Source: Bacillus sp. MM2020_4
Lineage (GTDB): Bacteria; Bacillota; Bacilli; Bacillales; Cytobacillaceae
Direction: 5' to 3'
Length of the DNA stretch: 64,000 nt
Assembly (NCBI RefSeq): GCF_011250555.1
Contig: NZ_JAANMZ010000016.1
Span: forward strand, 24,280 to 88,279
Under the pieces are notes generated by a model. The model did not search any database. It had not been told where the DNA came from and saw nothing but the letters and a program-made list of their open reading frames with translations. A program made the translations under genes and the position numbers. Shown here one piece after another: positions 1 through 9,674 of this stretch (positions are counted from its first letter, which is position 1; the number at the start of each line of letters is the position of its first letter).

Positions 1-1
1 T

Positions 2-1159
2 AAACAGGTAAACGATTCGTTTGGGCATAACAATGGGGATGAAATCCTAAAAATTGCGTCAGGGAGGATTAAGGATTGTCTTCCGGTGGATGATAACACG
101 ATCATCACAAGGCAGGGCGGCGATGAATTTATTATTTTACTCAAGAATCTTGCGATCGATGAAACAAAGGCTGCAGCAGAAAAGGTTGTCAATCATTTAA
201 AAAAATCCTACTCATTAAATGGCAAGGAAATTTATCTCAGTGCTAGCTGCGGCATCAGCATCTACCCAGAGCATACAAAAAACATGGATACCCTCATCAT
301 TTATGCGGACTTAGCTATGTATTCTGCGAAAAAGACCGGTGGTAATAAAGTAACCATTTATTCTGAGAAATTAAGTCAATCAAACATTGAAAGACCACGT
401 TTAGAAGCGCATTTAAGGAAAGCAATTGATAATAAAAAAATTGAAGTATTCTATCAACCGAAAATCAATGTTGATACAGGAACCTTATTTGGCGCAGAGG
501 CCTTGGTAAGATGGACAGATGATGTCTTTGGCGTCGTCTCACCAGATGTGTTTATTCCCATTGCAGAAGATACGGGGTTAATCCAGCCCTTATGGGAACT
601 AGTAATGAACATGGCCTGTCGGCAGGTTAGCATATGGAATGCAACCCTTCCACAGCCTTTATCGATATCCATTAACTTCTCGGCACGTCAATTTCAGGAA
701 CCATTACAGATGGTCAAACGTGTTAAAGAAATTCTAACTGAAAGTCAGTTACCACCGAATAATTTAGAAATAGAGATTACCGAGAGCATTCTCTTAACGA
801 ATTCAAGCGAAATCATCCAAGCACTCAAATCACTAAAAGCGATGGGAATTGCTGTTTCTATTGACGATTTCGGAACAGGATACTCTTCCTTAAGCTATTT
901 AAAAGATTTACCGATTAACACTTTGAAAATCGATAAATCCTTTATCCAGAATATAAATGAGAATCATGAAAACGCCGAGATTGCAGAAGCGATCATTAAT
1001 CTTGCTCGCAGCCTCCATCTCGATGTCATCGCAGAAGGTGTCGAAGAAGAATATCAAAAGGATTTCCTTCTATCGAAAAATTGTGTTCAAATGCAAGGGT
1101 ATTTGTTTAGCAAACCGTTAAGCATCGTGGATTTTGAGGAATTTATAGCCAAAAAATAA
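2..1159 (+). CDS. GGDEF-EAL domain protein (C-terminal part, cut by window edge)
   Basis: Cyclic-di-GMP turnover protein. The open frame runs in from the left edge (reading KQVNDSFGHNNGDE before the first internal ATG at 86), so the true start is outside the window. A GGDEF domain with an intact GGDEF motif (RQGGDEF, encoded about 110-130) is followed by a full EAL domain with FYQPKI, the EAL signature (GAEALVRW) and DDFGTGYSSLSYLK plus IDKSFI, all typical of active phosphodiesterases. Both catalytic signatures look intact, so either activity is possible. It converges on thrB with a shared hairpin between them. N-terminal sensor domains cannot be seen. Confidence 0.93.
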   Translation, partial: KQVNDSFGHNNGDEILKIASGRIKDCLPVDDNTIITRQGGDEFIILLKNLAIDETKAAAEKVVNHLKKSYSLNGKEIYLSASCGISIYPEHTKNMDTLIIYADLAMYSAKKTGGNKVTIYSEKLSQSNIERPRLEAHLRKAIDNKKIEVFYQPKINVDTGTLFGAEALVRWTDDVFGVVSPDVFIPIAEDTGLIQPLWELVMNMACRQVSIWNATLPQPLSISINFSARQFQEPLQMVKRVKEILTESQLPPNNLEIEITESILLTNSSEIIQALKSLKAMGIAVSIDDFGTGYSSLSYLKDLPINTLKIDKSFIQNINENHENAEIAEAIINLARSLHLDVIAEGVEEEYQKDFLLSKNCVQMQGYLFSKPLSIVDFEEFIAKK

Positions 1160-1189
1160 ACGGGGCAGCCGCTGCTGTCCCGTTTATTT
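1154..1189. terminator. bidirectional terminator between GGDEF-EAL gene and thrB
   Basis: Sixteen-base arms (1154-1169 and 1174-1189) pair through AAATAAACGGG/CCCGTTTATTT with a four-base loop. The A/T-rich ends give a U tract in both directions. It sits exactly between two convergent genes and overlaps both stop-codon regions. Confidence 0.8.
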
Positions 1190-2101
1190 CACAAATTCCT
1201 CTACTTCCTTTACACAGCTGCCGAAATAATCGATTGACAACCTTTTTACAGTCATGCTGGGAAATTCCTGACCTAAGGCATACGCCAGCTCCTGCCCTTT
1301 TCCTTTTTCACTAAAGCAAATGACAGTTGGCCCGGCACCGCTCAATGCTACTCCGAATGCCCCGTTGGACTTTGCACATGACTCAATCTCTTGATAAAAA
1401 TGAATCAGCGCTTGTCGATAGGGCTGATGGAAACGGTCTTGTCCCATCATTTTTCCGGCAAGATTCCAATTTTGACTTACTAGAGCAGCAATCAAAAGGT
1501 TGGCAGTGGAAGAAGCCTGAACAGCCTCTTGCCGTGAATAGGCGGCAGGTAAAACATCGCGCGATTCCTTCGTCAATAAGATTTCCTTCGGTATCACCGT
1601 CACCATTTCGACAGGGAGGTCAGTAATGGAAAGCATATCTACGTCATGTTGATCATACCTTCCGATGACAAGTCCTCCAAATAGAGAAGCACCCACATTA
1701 TCCGGATGCCCTTCCCACTTTGTAGCAAGCAGAAGCTTTTCGTTCTTCGTTAAACGTAAGCCGCCAACCGCATCCGCAAGCTCAATGCCGGCAACAATCG
1801 CCGCCGCACTTGAGCCAAGACCTCGCGCTAAGGGAATCTCACTCTCTATTTTTATTTTACAAGGAGGTAACTCTATTCCATAATTAGCGGCGGTCTTAAT
1901 GGCAACTTGGCAGATAAAATGGCTCTCATCGGTTGGGAGATCCTTCAATTCCTCACATGAAGAATAGCATTCCCACTGGTCGTTCTTCTCGATTTCTAAT
2001 GTTAGATATAAATTTAATGCTAGACCGATTGAATCAAAGCCAGGCCCAAGGTTTGCTGTACTCGAAGGTACTTTAATCACAAAGCGATCATGTAAAGTCA
2101 T
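1184..2101 (-). CDS. thrB: homoserine kinase
   Basis: Phosphorylates homoserine to O-phosphohomoserine, the substrate of threonine synthase. 305 aa, usual for the GHMP kinase family. The N-terminus ([23 protein letters not shown]) and the ATP-binding motif [12 protein letters not shown] near residue 92 are clear, and the C-terminal GHMP motif SGAGPT is present. The start overlaps the stop of thrC by 4 bases (ATGA), so translation is probably coupled. It is the last gene of hom-thrC-thrB, the order found in Bacillus. Confidence 0.96.
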   Translation of the reverse strand: MTLHDRFVIKVPSSTANLGPGFDSIGLALNLYLTLEIEKNDQWECYSSCEELKDLPTDESHFICQVAIKTAANYGIELPPCKIKIESEIPLARGLGSSAAAIVAGIELADAVGGLRLTKNEKLLLATKWEGHPDNVGASLFGGLVIGRYDQHDVDMLSITDLPVEMVTVIPKEILLTKESRDVLPAAYSRQEAVQASSTANLLIAALVSQNWNLAGKMMGQDRFHQPYRQALIHFYQEIESCAKSNGAFGVALSGAGPTVICFSEKGKGQELAYALGQEFPSMTVKRLSIDYFGSCVKEVEEFVK

Positions 2102-3162
2102 CCGCGGACAACTCCTCGAATATGTTCAGCAACAGCTTTTTCATCGTTTGGTAATGGAACTGGTGTGACAAGACTGCTATTGATAGCTGTGTCAGGGTCC
2201 TTTAAACCATTACCTGTCAGCACAGCGACAATTCTTGTCCCTTTGCTGATTTTTCCATTTTGGATACTCTTATACACGCCGGCAATGGATGCGCAGGATG
2301 CAGGTTCAGCAAATACACCTTCAGCGGCTGCTAATTTTTTATAAGCGGTAATAATTTCTTCATCGCTTACTTCATCAAATTGGCCATGGGATTCTTCGAC
2401 GGCATTCACTGCAAGATCCCAGCTTGCAGGATTACCAATTCGAATGGCTGTTGCTATGGTTTCCGGATTTTCAAAGACGCGATTATGGACAAGTGCTGCC
2501 GCACCCGCTGCTTCAAAGCCAAACATTCGTGGCAGTCCCGTCTCCTTCTTCTTGTTGTATTCTTTAAACCCTTTCCAATATGCACTGATATTTCCGGCAT
2601 TTCCAACCGGAATTGCTAAAATTTCAGGTGCAGCCCCAAGCTGGTCACACACTTCAAATGCGGCTGTTTTTTGTCCCTCAAGCCGATAAGGATTGACTGA
2701 ATTTACAAGCGCTATCGGTTCTACCTTACTAATATTTCGCACCATTTTTAACGCTTCGTCGAAATTTCCCTCAATTGAGATAATTTCTGCTCCATACATC
2801 ATTGCTTGCGCCAGTTTTCCCAGCGCAATTTTTCCTTCTGGGATGACAACGATACAATTAATCCCGGCCCGTGCCGCATATGCTGCCGCTGCCGCTGATG
2901 TATTTCCTGTGGATGCACAGATAACGGTTTTACTGCCTTCCTCTACTGCCTTGGCAACAGCCATAACCATACCTCTGTCTTTGAAAGAACCGGTTGGGTT
3001 AGCCCCTTCAACTTTTACATAAAGCTCAACGCCCCATTCCTGGGATAGCCTTTCAAGTTTGATTAACGGTGTATTTCCCTCATTTAGCGTAAGCTTAGGT
3101 GTTTGTTCGTTAATTGGTAAATATTCTTTATATGCTTCTAATAATCCCGGCCATCTCATCAT
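2098..3162 (-). CDS. thrC: threonine synthase
   Basis: PLP enzyme that converts O-phosphohomoserine to threonine. 354 aa, typical of the short Gram-positive form. The PLP-binding lysine lies in GSFKDRGM near residue 60, and the phosphate-binding loop region reads [17 protein letters not shown]. It overlaps hom by 4 bases and thrB by 4 bases, so the three genes form one tightly coupled operon transcribed leftward from the promoter in front of hom. Confidence 0.96.
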   Translation of the reverse strand: MMRWPGLLEAYKEYLPINEQTPKLTLNEGNTPLIKLERLSQEWGVELYVKVEGANPTGSFKDRGMVMAVAKAVEEGSKTVICASTGNTSAAAAAYAARAGINCIVVIPEGKIALGKLAQAMMYGAEIISIEGNFDEALKMVRNISKVEPIALVNSVNPYRLEGQKTAAFEVCDQLGAAPEILAIPVGNAGNISAYWKGFKEYNKKKETGLPRMFGFEAAGAAALVHNRVFENPETIATAIRIGNPASWDLAVNAVEESHGQFDEVSDEEIITAYKKLAAAEGVFAEPASCASIAGVYKSIQNGKISKGTRIVAVLTGNGLKDPDTAINSSLVTPVPLPNDEKAVAEHIRGVVRG

Positions 3163-4451
3163 GCTTTCCTCACCACTCTATATGCACTTTTTACTTCCTT
3201 AACTGCGCTTAAATCGTATAATTCCAGTAAAATCTTATCATAATTAGTTTCTGAAGCTTTGTGTGTAACTAAGACAATTTCTGATGTCTCATTTTTCTTA
3301 ATTGGCAACTGCAGAATTTTTTCAAAACTTACCCCATTTCTAGCAAAAATTGCGGTAATATCGGCAAACACACCCACTTCATCCTGGACATGAATCCTGA
3401 GGAAGTATTTGGAGAACTTTTCTTCATTATCCTTTAACCGCTTTGGATATTGCGGTGTAACAGCACTGCGGCCATTTACGCCAAGTCGTAAATTTTTAAT
3501 GACTCCAACAAGGTCCGATACGACTGCTGTTGCGGTTGGCATGCTTCCTGCACCAGGACCGTAAAACATCGTTTCGCCGACGGCTTCTCCGTACACATAA
3601 ACCGCATTGTATTCATTTTGCACAGAGGCAAGTGGGTGATTGTTTGATAGGAATGTAGGTGCGACACTGACCTCGACCTTTTCACCCTCACGCCCGGCAT
3701 AGCCGATTAATTTCATCGTATAGCCTAATTGTTTACCGTAGCTTAAGTCTTCTTCGGTAATGCTGGAAATACCGCTGACCTTTACATCGTCCAGATCAAT
3801 ATGCATTGAAAACCCTAATGTAGCGAGAATGGTCATTTTTCGTGCTGCATCAAGTCCTTCAACATCAGCAGTTGGATCTGCTTCTGCAAAGCCGAGCTCC
3901 TGCGCTTCTTTAAGGACCTCTTCATATGAACGTCCTTCATCACTCATTTTTGTTAAAATATAATTGGTTGTTCCATTCACAATTCCCATCATTTGTGTAA
4001 TCCGGTCTGACGCAAGGCCGTCAACAAGACCTCTTAAGACTGGAATACCGCCAGCCACACTTGCTTCGTAAAAGAGGTCACAGCCATGTTCTGTGGCGAC
4101 TGTTAAGAGCTCGGAACCATGGAGGGCCATCAAATCTTTATTGGCTGTTACCACATGCTTGCCTTGGCGAAGAGCGGTAATCAAATAGTCTTTTGTATCA
4201 TCCACCCCGCCCATAACCTCAATAACGACATCAATTTCCTGGTCTAAAAGGATATCATCAGGGTTGGAAGTTAACGTCTTTGAATCTACTTCAACCGGTC
4301 TATTCTTATGTAGGTCCTGGACAAGGATCTTTTTAACAACAACCGGACACCCCACTTGATGGATTAATTTATCTTGGTGATTTTCAATAATTTTTACTAC
4401 GCCCGAACCAACTGTGCCTAATCCTAATAACCCTATCGAGATTGCTTTCAT
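3159..4451 (-). CDS. hom: homoserine dehydrogenase
   Basis: NAD(P)-dependent reduction of aspartate semialdehyde to homoserine, the branch-point step to threonine and methionine. I place the start at the ATG at 4451 (430 aa, [10 protein letters not shown]) because AGGAGGGG lies 8 bases upstream. A longer frame to 4511 would add 20 residues before this [14 protein letters not shown] at about residues 7-17 is the nucleotide-binding loop, [11 protein letters not shown] marks the catalytic domain, and the last ~80 residues form an ACT domain ([20 protein letters not shown]) for feedback control. Confidence 0.95.
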   Translation of the reverse strand: MKAISIGLLGLGTVGSGVVKIIENHQDKLIHQVGCPVVVKKILVQDLHKNRPVEVDSKTLTSNPDDILLDQEIDVVIEVMGGVDDTKDYLITALRQGKHVVTANKDLMALHGSELLTVATEHGCDLFYEASVAGGIPVLRGLVDGLASDRITQMMGIVNGTTNYILTKMSDEGRSYEEVLKEAQELGFAEADPTADVEGLDAARKMTILATLGFSMHIDLDDVKVSGISSITEEDLSYGKQLGYTMKLIGYAGREGEKVEVSVAPTFLSNNHPLASVQNEYNAVYVYGEAVGETMFYGPGAGSMPTATAVVSDLVGVIKNLRLGVNGRSAVTPQYPKRLKDNEEKFSKYFLRIHVQDEVGVFADITAIFARNGVSFEKILQLPIKKNETSEIVLVTHKASETNYDKILLELYDLSAVKEVKSAYRVVRKA

Positions 4452-4509
4452 ACAGATCCCCTCCTGTAATTGTCCACTTGTGGCGCACAAATGTTTTTCT
4501 ATTGTAGAC

Positions 4510-4538
4510 ATTATATGATTCTCTTTATTTTTTTACAA
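4510..4538 (-). promoter_or_regulatory. candidate sigma-A promoter of hom-thrC-thrB
   Basis: Read on the minus strand: -35 TTGTAA (4533-4538), 17-base spacer, -10 TATAAT (4510-4515). It lies about 60 bases upstream of the hom start. Sequence match only; the start site is inferred. Confidence 0.5.
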
Positions 4539-4652
4539 TAGATTTGTTTGATTGTTTTCCAGTGAAACCGTTTCCTTACGCGCCATAATAGGCTTGCTTT
4601 TTTTTCCTAAAATTTTTCAAAAAAAAATGAAAAATATTTTCTGCTTTAGCCC

Positions 4653-4682
4653 TTTACAATCTTGAAGAAAAGGTTGTAGAAT
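4653..4682 (+). promoter_or_regulatory. candidate sigma-A promoter of the serA leader
   Basis: TTTACA (4653-4658), 18-base spacer, TAGAAT (4677-4682), about 60 bases before the T-box leader. The match is moderate and the AT-rich surroundings offer alternatives, so this is a weak call. Confidence 0.35.
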
Positions 4683-4739
4683 AATCCCTATATTCATCTT
4701 AATTAGAAATTTCAATTAATTATACACTATTAAATAGTA

Positions 4740-4980
4740 ATGATGAAGACGGTAGTAAGAAAAAGCCACAGAGAGCCGGTGGTAGGTGCGAACCGGTGCT
4801 AATTCTTATTTAACCTAGCCCTTCTGAACTGGCAGCTGAACTATTAGTAGGCATGCCCGGTGTAAAGCCGTTACATTTAAGAGGCTGCTCTTATTTTTCA
4901 AGCAGCAAAAGAGGGTGGCACCACGTTCATTCACGTCCCTCATAACAGGCATTTTCTTGTCTGTTATGAGGGACGTTTTC
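4740..4980 (+). promoter_or_regulatory. T-box riboswitch leader of serA
   Basis: tRNA-sensing transcription attenuator. Visible elements in order: Stem I with an AGAGAG bulge and a distal CCGGTGG...GCGAACCGGT hairpin (4772-4797), a linker, the T-box core GAGGGTGGCACCACG (4911-4925), then a strong terminator (arms 4933-4948 and 4961-4976, followed by TTTT). Uncharged tRNA should stabilise the antiterminator and allow serA expression. tRNA-Ser is expected from the downstream gene, and an AGC serine codon occurs near the plausible specifier loop (about 4819-4821), but I could not fold the loop confidently enough to assign it. Confidence 0.9.
4933..4980 (+). terminator. T-box leader terminator
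   Basis: Perfect 16-bp stem (ACGTCCCTCATAACAG and its complement) with a 12-base loop, followed by TTTT. It partly overlaps the 3' side of the T-box element, as expected for the terminator/antiterminator switch. Confidence 0.88.
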
Positions 4981-5000
4981 TATTTTTGAAGAAAGGAGAA

Positions 5001-5096
5001 ATGTTTCTGATAGATTCATTGGGTATTGCCCAACGTTTTACTCGCATAGAAGTAGTATTACATGAAAATGAATGGTATCGCTTTGTAAATAGCTGA
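5001..5096 (+). CDS. candidate 31-aa small ORF between T-box and serA
   Basis: An ATG at 5001 with AGGAG just upstream opens a 31-codon frame ending TGA at 5094-5096, directly abutting the AGGAGG of serA. The product (MFLIDSLGIAQ...) matches no family I recognise. The AGGAG-to-ATG gap is only two bases, which is short. It could be translated and coupled to serA, or be chance. Confidence 0.25.
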   Translation: MFLIDSLGIAQRFTRIEVVLHENEWYRFVNS

Positions 5097-5112
5097 GGAG
5101 GTTGGAAAAAGC

Positions 5113-6756
5113 ATGTATAAAGTTCTTGTAACAGATGGTATTAGCAGCACTGGTTTGGTGAGTCTTATGGAGCATCCCCATTTTATCGTAGATCGGCAGC
5201 CTACATTGCCGACCGAAGAGTTGAAAAACATTATTGGCGATTACGATGCTTTAATTGTGAGAAGCCAAACAAAGGTAACCGAAGAACTGCTCTTGGCTGC
5301 AGACCGTCTTCGGGTCATTGCCCGCGCAGGTGTTGGAGTCGATAACATCGATGTCAATGCTGCGACCCGAAAAGGGATCATTGTCATTAACGCTCCGGGG
5401 GCAAATACAATTGCTGCAACAGAGCATACATTAGCGATGATGTTGTCATTAGCGCGGAAAATTCCTCAAGCACATCAAAAGACCGCTGGCGGTGAATGGG
5501 ATCGCAACTCCTTTAAAGGGGTGGAATTGTATAAAAAAACGCTTGGCGTTATCGGTATGGGTAAAATTGGAACAGAAGTGGCAAAACGGGCAAAAAGCTT
5601 TGGTATGAACATCCTGGGATTTGATCCTTATTTAACAGAAGAGCGCGCAAAGAAACTCGGGATGACGAAGGCAAGCCTCGATTTAATTGCCCAGGAATCC
5701 GATTTTATCACGATTCATACGCCTCTGACGAATGATACGAGAGGGTTAATCAACGACGACTATTTAAGCAAAACGAAAAAAGGTGTTCGCTTTGTAAACT
5801 GCGCCCGTGGCGGTGTAATAGACGAGAAAGCTTTAGTTAGAGCCATTAAGTCCGGGCATGTTGCAGGTGCTGCCCTTGATGTATTCGAAAAAGAACCGGT
5901 TGCCGATCCAGAATTGCTGCAAAATCCTAATATCATTGTCACGCCGCATCTTGGCGCTTCCACTGTAGAAGCACAGGAAAAGGTTGCCCAAGAGGTGAGC
6001 GCTGAAATTATCGAGATATTTGAAACACAGTCGATTCAAAATGCCGTCAACATGCCGCAAATGTCTGGAGAAACGCAAGCGAAGCTACAGCCCTATTTAC
6101 TGCTGGGCGATCAGATGGGGCAGCTTGTGATTCAATTATTAAATAAGCAAGCTCCTGCAAAAATTGAAATCAATTATTACGGTGATTTAATTGATGAGGA
6201 TACCGAGTTACTGACTCGTACTCTCTTAAAAGGCATCCTATCCTACCATTTAAGTGATTCTGTCAATCTCATAAACGCACTTCACCTTTTGAAGGAGCAG
6301 GGTGTTTCCTATAATGTAGTGAAAAATGCTAACAATAAAGGCTTTGCGAATTTTATGGAGCTTTCAGTTTCCAACGGATTGGAGACTGCGCGAATTGGCG
6401 CAACCGTCTTAAACGGCTATGGTGCAAGGATTTTGAAAATAAACGAATACCGAATAGATGTAAAACCTGAAAAATACCTTTTATATATCAAACACCGCGA
6501 CGTACCGGGGATGATCGGTAAAGTGGGCTCACTACTCGGGAACTATGGAATCAATATTGGTACGATGCAGGTTGGACGAACAGAGGTCGGCGGGGAAGCT
6601 ATCATGGTGTTAACCCTCGATAAAGCCTTGGGCGCAGAAGTTATTCAGGATTTAATCTTGATTGAAGGATTAGATGAAGCGCAATTACTGGAGTTGACGA
6701 ATGTGGATTCGTTTGAGCCGGGGCGTGTAGAGCCGGAGAAAGTGGAAAGTATCTAG
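5113..6756 (+). CDS. serA: D-3-phosphoglycerate dehydrogenase
   Basis: First step of serine synthesis: NAD-dependent oxidation of 3-phosphoglycerate to 3-phosphohydroxypyruvate. 547 aa, the long type with regulatory domains. GMGKIG at 148-153 binds NAD. The catalytic set is visible as Arg in NCARGG (R232), Glu in DVFEKEP (about 259-261) and His in TPHLGAS (H279). An intervening ASB domain follows, and the last ~75 residues are an ACT domain (HRDVPGMIGKVGSLLGNYGINIGTM). AGGAGG lies 13 bases before the ATG. Expression is under the upstream T-box. Confidence 0.97.
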   Translation: MYKVLVTDGISSTGLVSLMEHPHFIVDRQPTLPTEELKNIIGDYDALIVRSQTKVTEELLLAADRLRVIARAGVGVDNIDVNAATRKGIIVINAPGANTIAATEHTLAMMLSLARKIPQAHQKTAGGEWDRNSFKGVELYKKTLGVIGMGKIGTEVAKRAKSFGMNILGFDPYLTEERAKKLGMTKASLDLIAQESDFITIHTPLTNDTRGLINDDYLSKTKKGVRFVNCARGGVIDEKALVRAIKSGHVAGAALDVFEKEPVADPELLQNPNIIVTPHLGASTVEAQEKVAQEVSAEIIEIFETQSIQNAVNMPQMSGETQAKLQPYLLLGDQMGQLVIQLLNKQAPAKIEINYYGDLIDEDTELLTRTLLKGILSYHLSDSVNLINALHLLKEQGVSYNVVKNANNKGFANFMELSVSNGLETARIGATVLNGYGARILKINEYRIDVKPEKYLLYIKHRDVPGMIGKVGSLLGNYGINIGTMQVGRTEVGGEAIMVLTLDKALGAEVIQDLILIEGLDEAQLLELTNVDSFEPGRVEPEKVESI

Positions 6757-6775
6757 TTTTGTTTTAGTAAATGAA

Positions 6776-6813
6776 AGAGGGCTTGCGCAATTTAGTGGCG
6801 CAGCCCCTTTTTT
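6776..6813 (+). terminator. terminator of serA
   Basis: Stem GGGCTTGCGC / GCGCAGCCCC (6779-6788 with 6798-6807), then six T residues, 20 bases after the serA stop. Confidence 0.8.
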
Positions 6814-6864
6814 CGCTCATTTTTATATGATTGATGTTAGTTTTTTTGATTCGTTCATTGGAGG

Positions 6865-7989
6865 TTAAAGAATACTCTTTAGCTCTAAAACTGAATCAAG
6901 TATATAATCTGCCTCATGCTGTTCAAATTCACTTCGTGCGGCTTTTCCGGATAGCCCTGTTAAGACCGCCGCAAACTGACAGCCTAATTGTCTCGCAGCG
7001 AGGAGGTCTGCTAACGAGTCCCCAACCACAAGTACCTCTCCACCGTTTTCTATTGGCAGCGCCGTTTCTAAGCATTCTCGTATAGACGTGTCTCTACCTC
7101 TAATCCCCATTACGTATGTATACGGATGCGGTTTCGATAAAGATCTCCATTCTGGAAGCTCCTTTTCCGCTGTCAGCACGTCATCCGCCGTCACAATTCG
7201 ATTCTCATCAAAATGCTTTAACCATTCCAAATGCTTAAAAGGTTGAATCGTTTCTAAAGCTGGCCGGCCTGTTCCGATTCCGATCGTGAATCCCGACTTG
7301 GTAAGATATTGAAACAAGTTTGATATGTCATCCTGGGGTGCTAAGGTTGTTTCATTTTCCAGGAACCCCTTTTTGCCGGTTTGCACAGATGGTCTTCCGG
7401 TGGAAGCAAGGACATGTTCATCACCCACATACCATTCCTGGGAAACATGCTCGCAAATCGCCCAAAGTACTCCTTTATTGAAAATAGTCGTATCCACCCC
7501 AAGCTTTTCCTTCGCCAGCACATTCAAGTAACTAAGCAAATCCTGCCTCATAGCATCAGATCGCGCAAAATCTTCCAAAAACAAACCAAAATCTAGTTCA
7601 ACATGATAATTACTTAACACCCTGCCAATCTCCAGCAACGTTTCACGATCCAATGGTGCCTGACACCATTTGGTAATATTTTCAAATTCATTTTCTTTGA
7701 TTTGTGACAATAGGTGGATGAGTTGGTGGCTGAATGATAAATAGATCATGTCCCAGTTGGCGTTCAGACCACGGGATTTCATAAATTTGAGGACTTTGTC
7801 GTCCTGAAAAATTTCTTCTCTTATTGTTTGAATTTCCGCTTCACTATAGTTTGTTCTAAATTTCCCAGGTGCCAATGCTAAGTAACTGCAACTGTACAGC
7901 ATCTCCCAAACCGTTAAAGCAGAGGCATCAAAATAATGCTCTTCGCTTAATAAGACTCCATCAACGTCAAACAAAATAGTTTTAATCAA
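6865..7989 (-). CDS. HAD-superfamily hydrolase
   Basis: Predicted Mg-dependent phosphatase or related HAD enzyme of unknown substrate, 374 aa, longer than common HAD phosphatases because of a large cap insertion after motif I. Motif I is DVDGVLL at the N-terminus; a motif II-like TGRPALET occurs mid-protein; motif IV is GDSLADLLAARQLGC near the C-terminus. I choose the TTG at 7989 because GAAGGG precedes it by 8 bases and gives the usual HAD start (-IKTILFDVDG). An ATG at 8010 has a poor RBS. It is probably monocistronic. Confidence 0.8.
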   Translation of the reverse strand: MIKTILFDVDGVLLSEEHYFDASALTVWEMLYSCSYLALAPGKFRTNYSEAEIQTIREEIFQDDKVLKFMKSRGLNANWDMIYLSFSHQLIHLLSQIKENEFENITKWCQAPLDRETLLEIGRVLSNYHVELDFGLFLEDFARSDAMRQDLLSYLNVLAKEKLGVDTTIFNKGVLWAICEHVSQEWYVGDEHVLASTGRPSVQTGKKGFLENETTLAPQDDISNLFQYLTKSGFTIGIGTGRPALETIQPFKHLEWLKHFDENRIVTADDVLTAEKELPEWRSLSKPHPYTYVMGIRGRDTSIRECLETALPIENGGEVLVVGDSLADLLAARQLGCQFAAVLTGLSGKAARSEFEQHEADYILDSVLELKSIL

Positions 7990-8080
7990 CTCTCCAACCC
8001 TTCTTTCCATAACTCTTTTATACTTTATCGTAACACAGCAACACTAAGAATTTGAAGTATATATTTTGTTTGACATTCAT

Positions 8081-8124
8081 AAAAAAGCCTTGCACGTTGG
8101 ATATTTCCAACTGCAAGGCTTTTT
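8081..8124 (-). terminator. terminator after the DUF3870 gene
   Basis: Long hairpin (AAAAAAGCCTTGCACGTTGGA pairing with TCCAACTGCAAGGCTTTTTT, one mismatch). It ends right at the stop of the leftward DUF3870 gene and has T runs on both strands. Confidence 0.82.
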
Positions 8125-8442
8125 TCAGTGTTCTTGATTTTCATATTGCCCGTATAAATCATTAACGGCAGCAATTAGCGCATTTACTGCCTTTCCGCGG
8201 TAGCCTTCCCTTAGTGCAGCGATAATATCGTCTATCCCGTCCAGCAAACTGTGCCCTTTTAAAATTTGCTGAACGTAGGCTCGACCATGATCGGTAGCCA
8301 GCGTACAGGAGGATTCAATGATAACCCCGTATTTTTTATCCACTTCAACAGTAATGGTAAGTAAATCATACACACTTTGGGCAGCCATCCCCTGCGGCAA
8401 ACGGGAGTGGCCTGCGAGGAAATAGGTTTTCAATCCTGACAT
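8125..8442 (-). CDS. DUF3870 family protein
   Basis: 105-aa protein whose sequence (YFLAGHSRLPQGMAAQSVY, then VDKKYGVIIESSCTLAT) fits the DUF3870 family, known from Firmicutes next to acyl-CoA and catabolic genes. Function unknown. It starts 10 bases after the acyl-CoA dehydrogenase stop, so it is the third gene of the CoA-transferase/dehydrogenase operon, followed by a strong terminator. No signal peptide or membrane segment. Confidence 0.75.
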   Translation of the reverse strand: MSGLKTYFLAGHSRLPQGMAAQSVYDLLTITVEVDKKYGVIIESSCTLATDHGRAYVQQILKGHSLLDGIDDIIAALREGYRGKAVNALIAAVNDLYGQYENQEH

Positions 8443-8452
8443 GTGCGCACAC

Positions 8453-9661
8453 CTATCCTTTTATTAAGCTTTCTTCAAACGGCCATGCAGGAAGCATTTT
8501 CCGTAACGGTTTATCCTCGCGGTATCCGAGTGCGTATTCCCCCTGCATAATCGTATGAATTTCTCTTGTGCCCTCATAAATAACTGGGGCCTTAGCATTT
8601 CGTAAATACCGCTCGACCGGGAATTCATTTGAGAACCCGTAAGCACCATGAATTTGGACAGCATCGTTGGCTGCCTCATAGGCAGCATCACAAGAAACCC
8701 ATTTTGCCAACGATGTTTCCTGTGTATTGCGCTTGCCGTTATTTTTTAACCAGCCGGCTTTAAAAACGAGTAATCGGGAAATCTCAAGGTTTGCCGACAT
8801 TTTCGCAATCATTTGCTGAACGAGCTGGTGCCTGCCGATTTCTTTACCAAAAGTTTTCCGTTCTTCACAATATTTAACACTTGCTTCAAGCGAGGCCATA
8901 ATCGTACCGCAAGCGCCTGCCGCTACCGTGAAACGGCCATTATCCAGGGCAGACATCGCAATTTTAAAGCCCTCCCCAACATATCCTAACAAGTTTTCTG
9001 CGGGCACTCTGACATTATCAAAAAAGATCTCACCCGTATTTCCGGCGCGGATACCAAGCTTCCCCTTAATCGCCTTTGAGGAGAACCCGGCAAATGTGCG
9101 TTCGACAATAAAGCAGGAAATACCATGGTGACCTGCCTTCGGGTCTGTTTTGGCAAAAATCAAGAAATGATCAGCCACATCACAGAGAGAAATCCATGTT
9201 TTCGATCCATTTAAAATATAGTAGTTCCCGTCCTTTACCACCGTCGTCTCCATTGCCGCTACATCCGATCCGGCATTCGGTTCCGTAAGTCCAAAGGCAC
9301 CTACCTTTTCACCCTTAGCTTGCGGAACAAGATATTTTTGCTTCTGCTCCTCTGTTCCCCACTGCAATAGCGTCATACTGTTTAATCCGGTATGAACAGA
9401 GACAGCGGTGCGGAAAGCGGTGTCTCCTCGTTCGAGCTCCTCGCAGACTATCGCAAGTGTGTTGTAATCCATCCCAACGCCGCCATACTCCTCAGGGATG
9501 CATACCCCCATGAGCTGTAGCTCCGCTAAACGTTCTAGAATATTGGTTGCAAAATGCCCTTTCTCATCCCACTCCTTAATATAGGGCATAATTTCACGGT
9601 CAACGAAGGCTCTGACTACCTTTCTTACACTCTTTTGTTCTTCTGATTGTGAAAAATTCAT
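8453..9661 (-). CDS. acyl-CoA dehydrogenase, glutaryl-CoA dehydrogenase-like
   Basis: FAD enzyme oxidising an acyl-CoA, 402 aa. The family motifs GAFGLTEPNAGSD and TWISLCDVAD bind FAD, and the catalytic Glu lies in PVIYEGTREIH. The stretch FRTAVSVHTGLN matches the glutaryl-CoA dehydrogenase pattern YRSAMSV, including the arginine that binds the substrate's distal carboxylate. With a class III CoA-transferase directly upstream, glutaryl-CoA to crotonyl-CoA is the best guess; an ordinary short-chain acyl-CoA dehydrogenase is the alternative. GAGGGGG precedes the ATG. Confidence 0.85.
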   Translation of the reverse strand: MNFSQSEEQKSVRKVVRAFVDREIMPYIKEWDEKGHFATNILERLAELQLMGVCIPEEYGGVGMDYNTLAIVCEELERGDTAFRTAVSVHTGLNSMTLLQWGTEEQKQKYLVPQAKGEKVGAFGLTEPNAGSDVAAMETTVVKDGNYYILNGSKTWISLCDVADHFLIFAKTDPKAGHHGISCFIVERTFAGFSSKAIKGKLGIRAGNTGEIFFDNVRVPAENLLGYVGEGFKIAMSALDNGRFTVAAGACGTIMASLEASVKYCEERKTFGKEIGRHQLVQQMIAKMSANLEISRLLVFKAGWLKNNGKRNTQETSLAKWVSCDAAYEAANDAVQIHGAYGFSNEFPVERYLRNAKAPVIYEGTREIHTIMQGEYALGYREDKPLRKMLPAWPFEESLIKG

Positions 9662-9674
9662 TTCTTGTTCCCCC

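Noticed and set aside
2..1159. Truncated GGDEF-EAL pseudogene starting at 86
   Set aside because: The frame is open to the window edge and the GGDEF domain continues upstream; the truncation is artificial.
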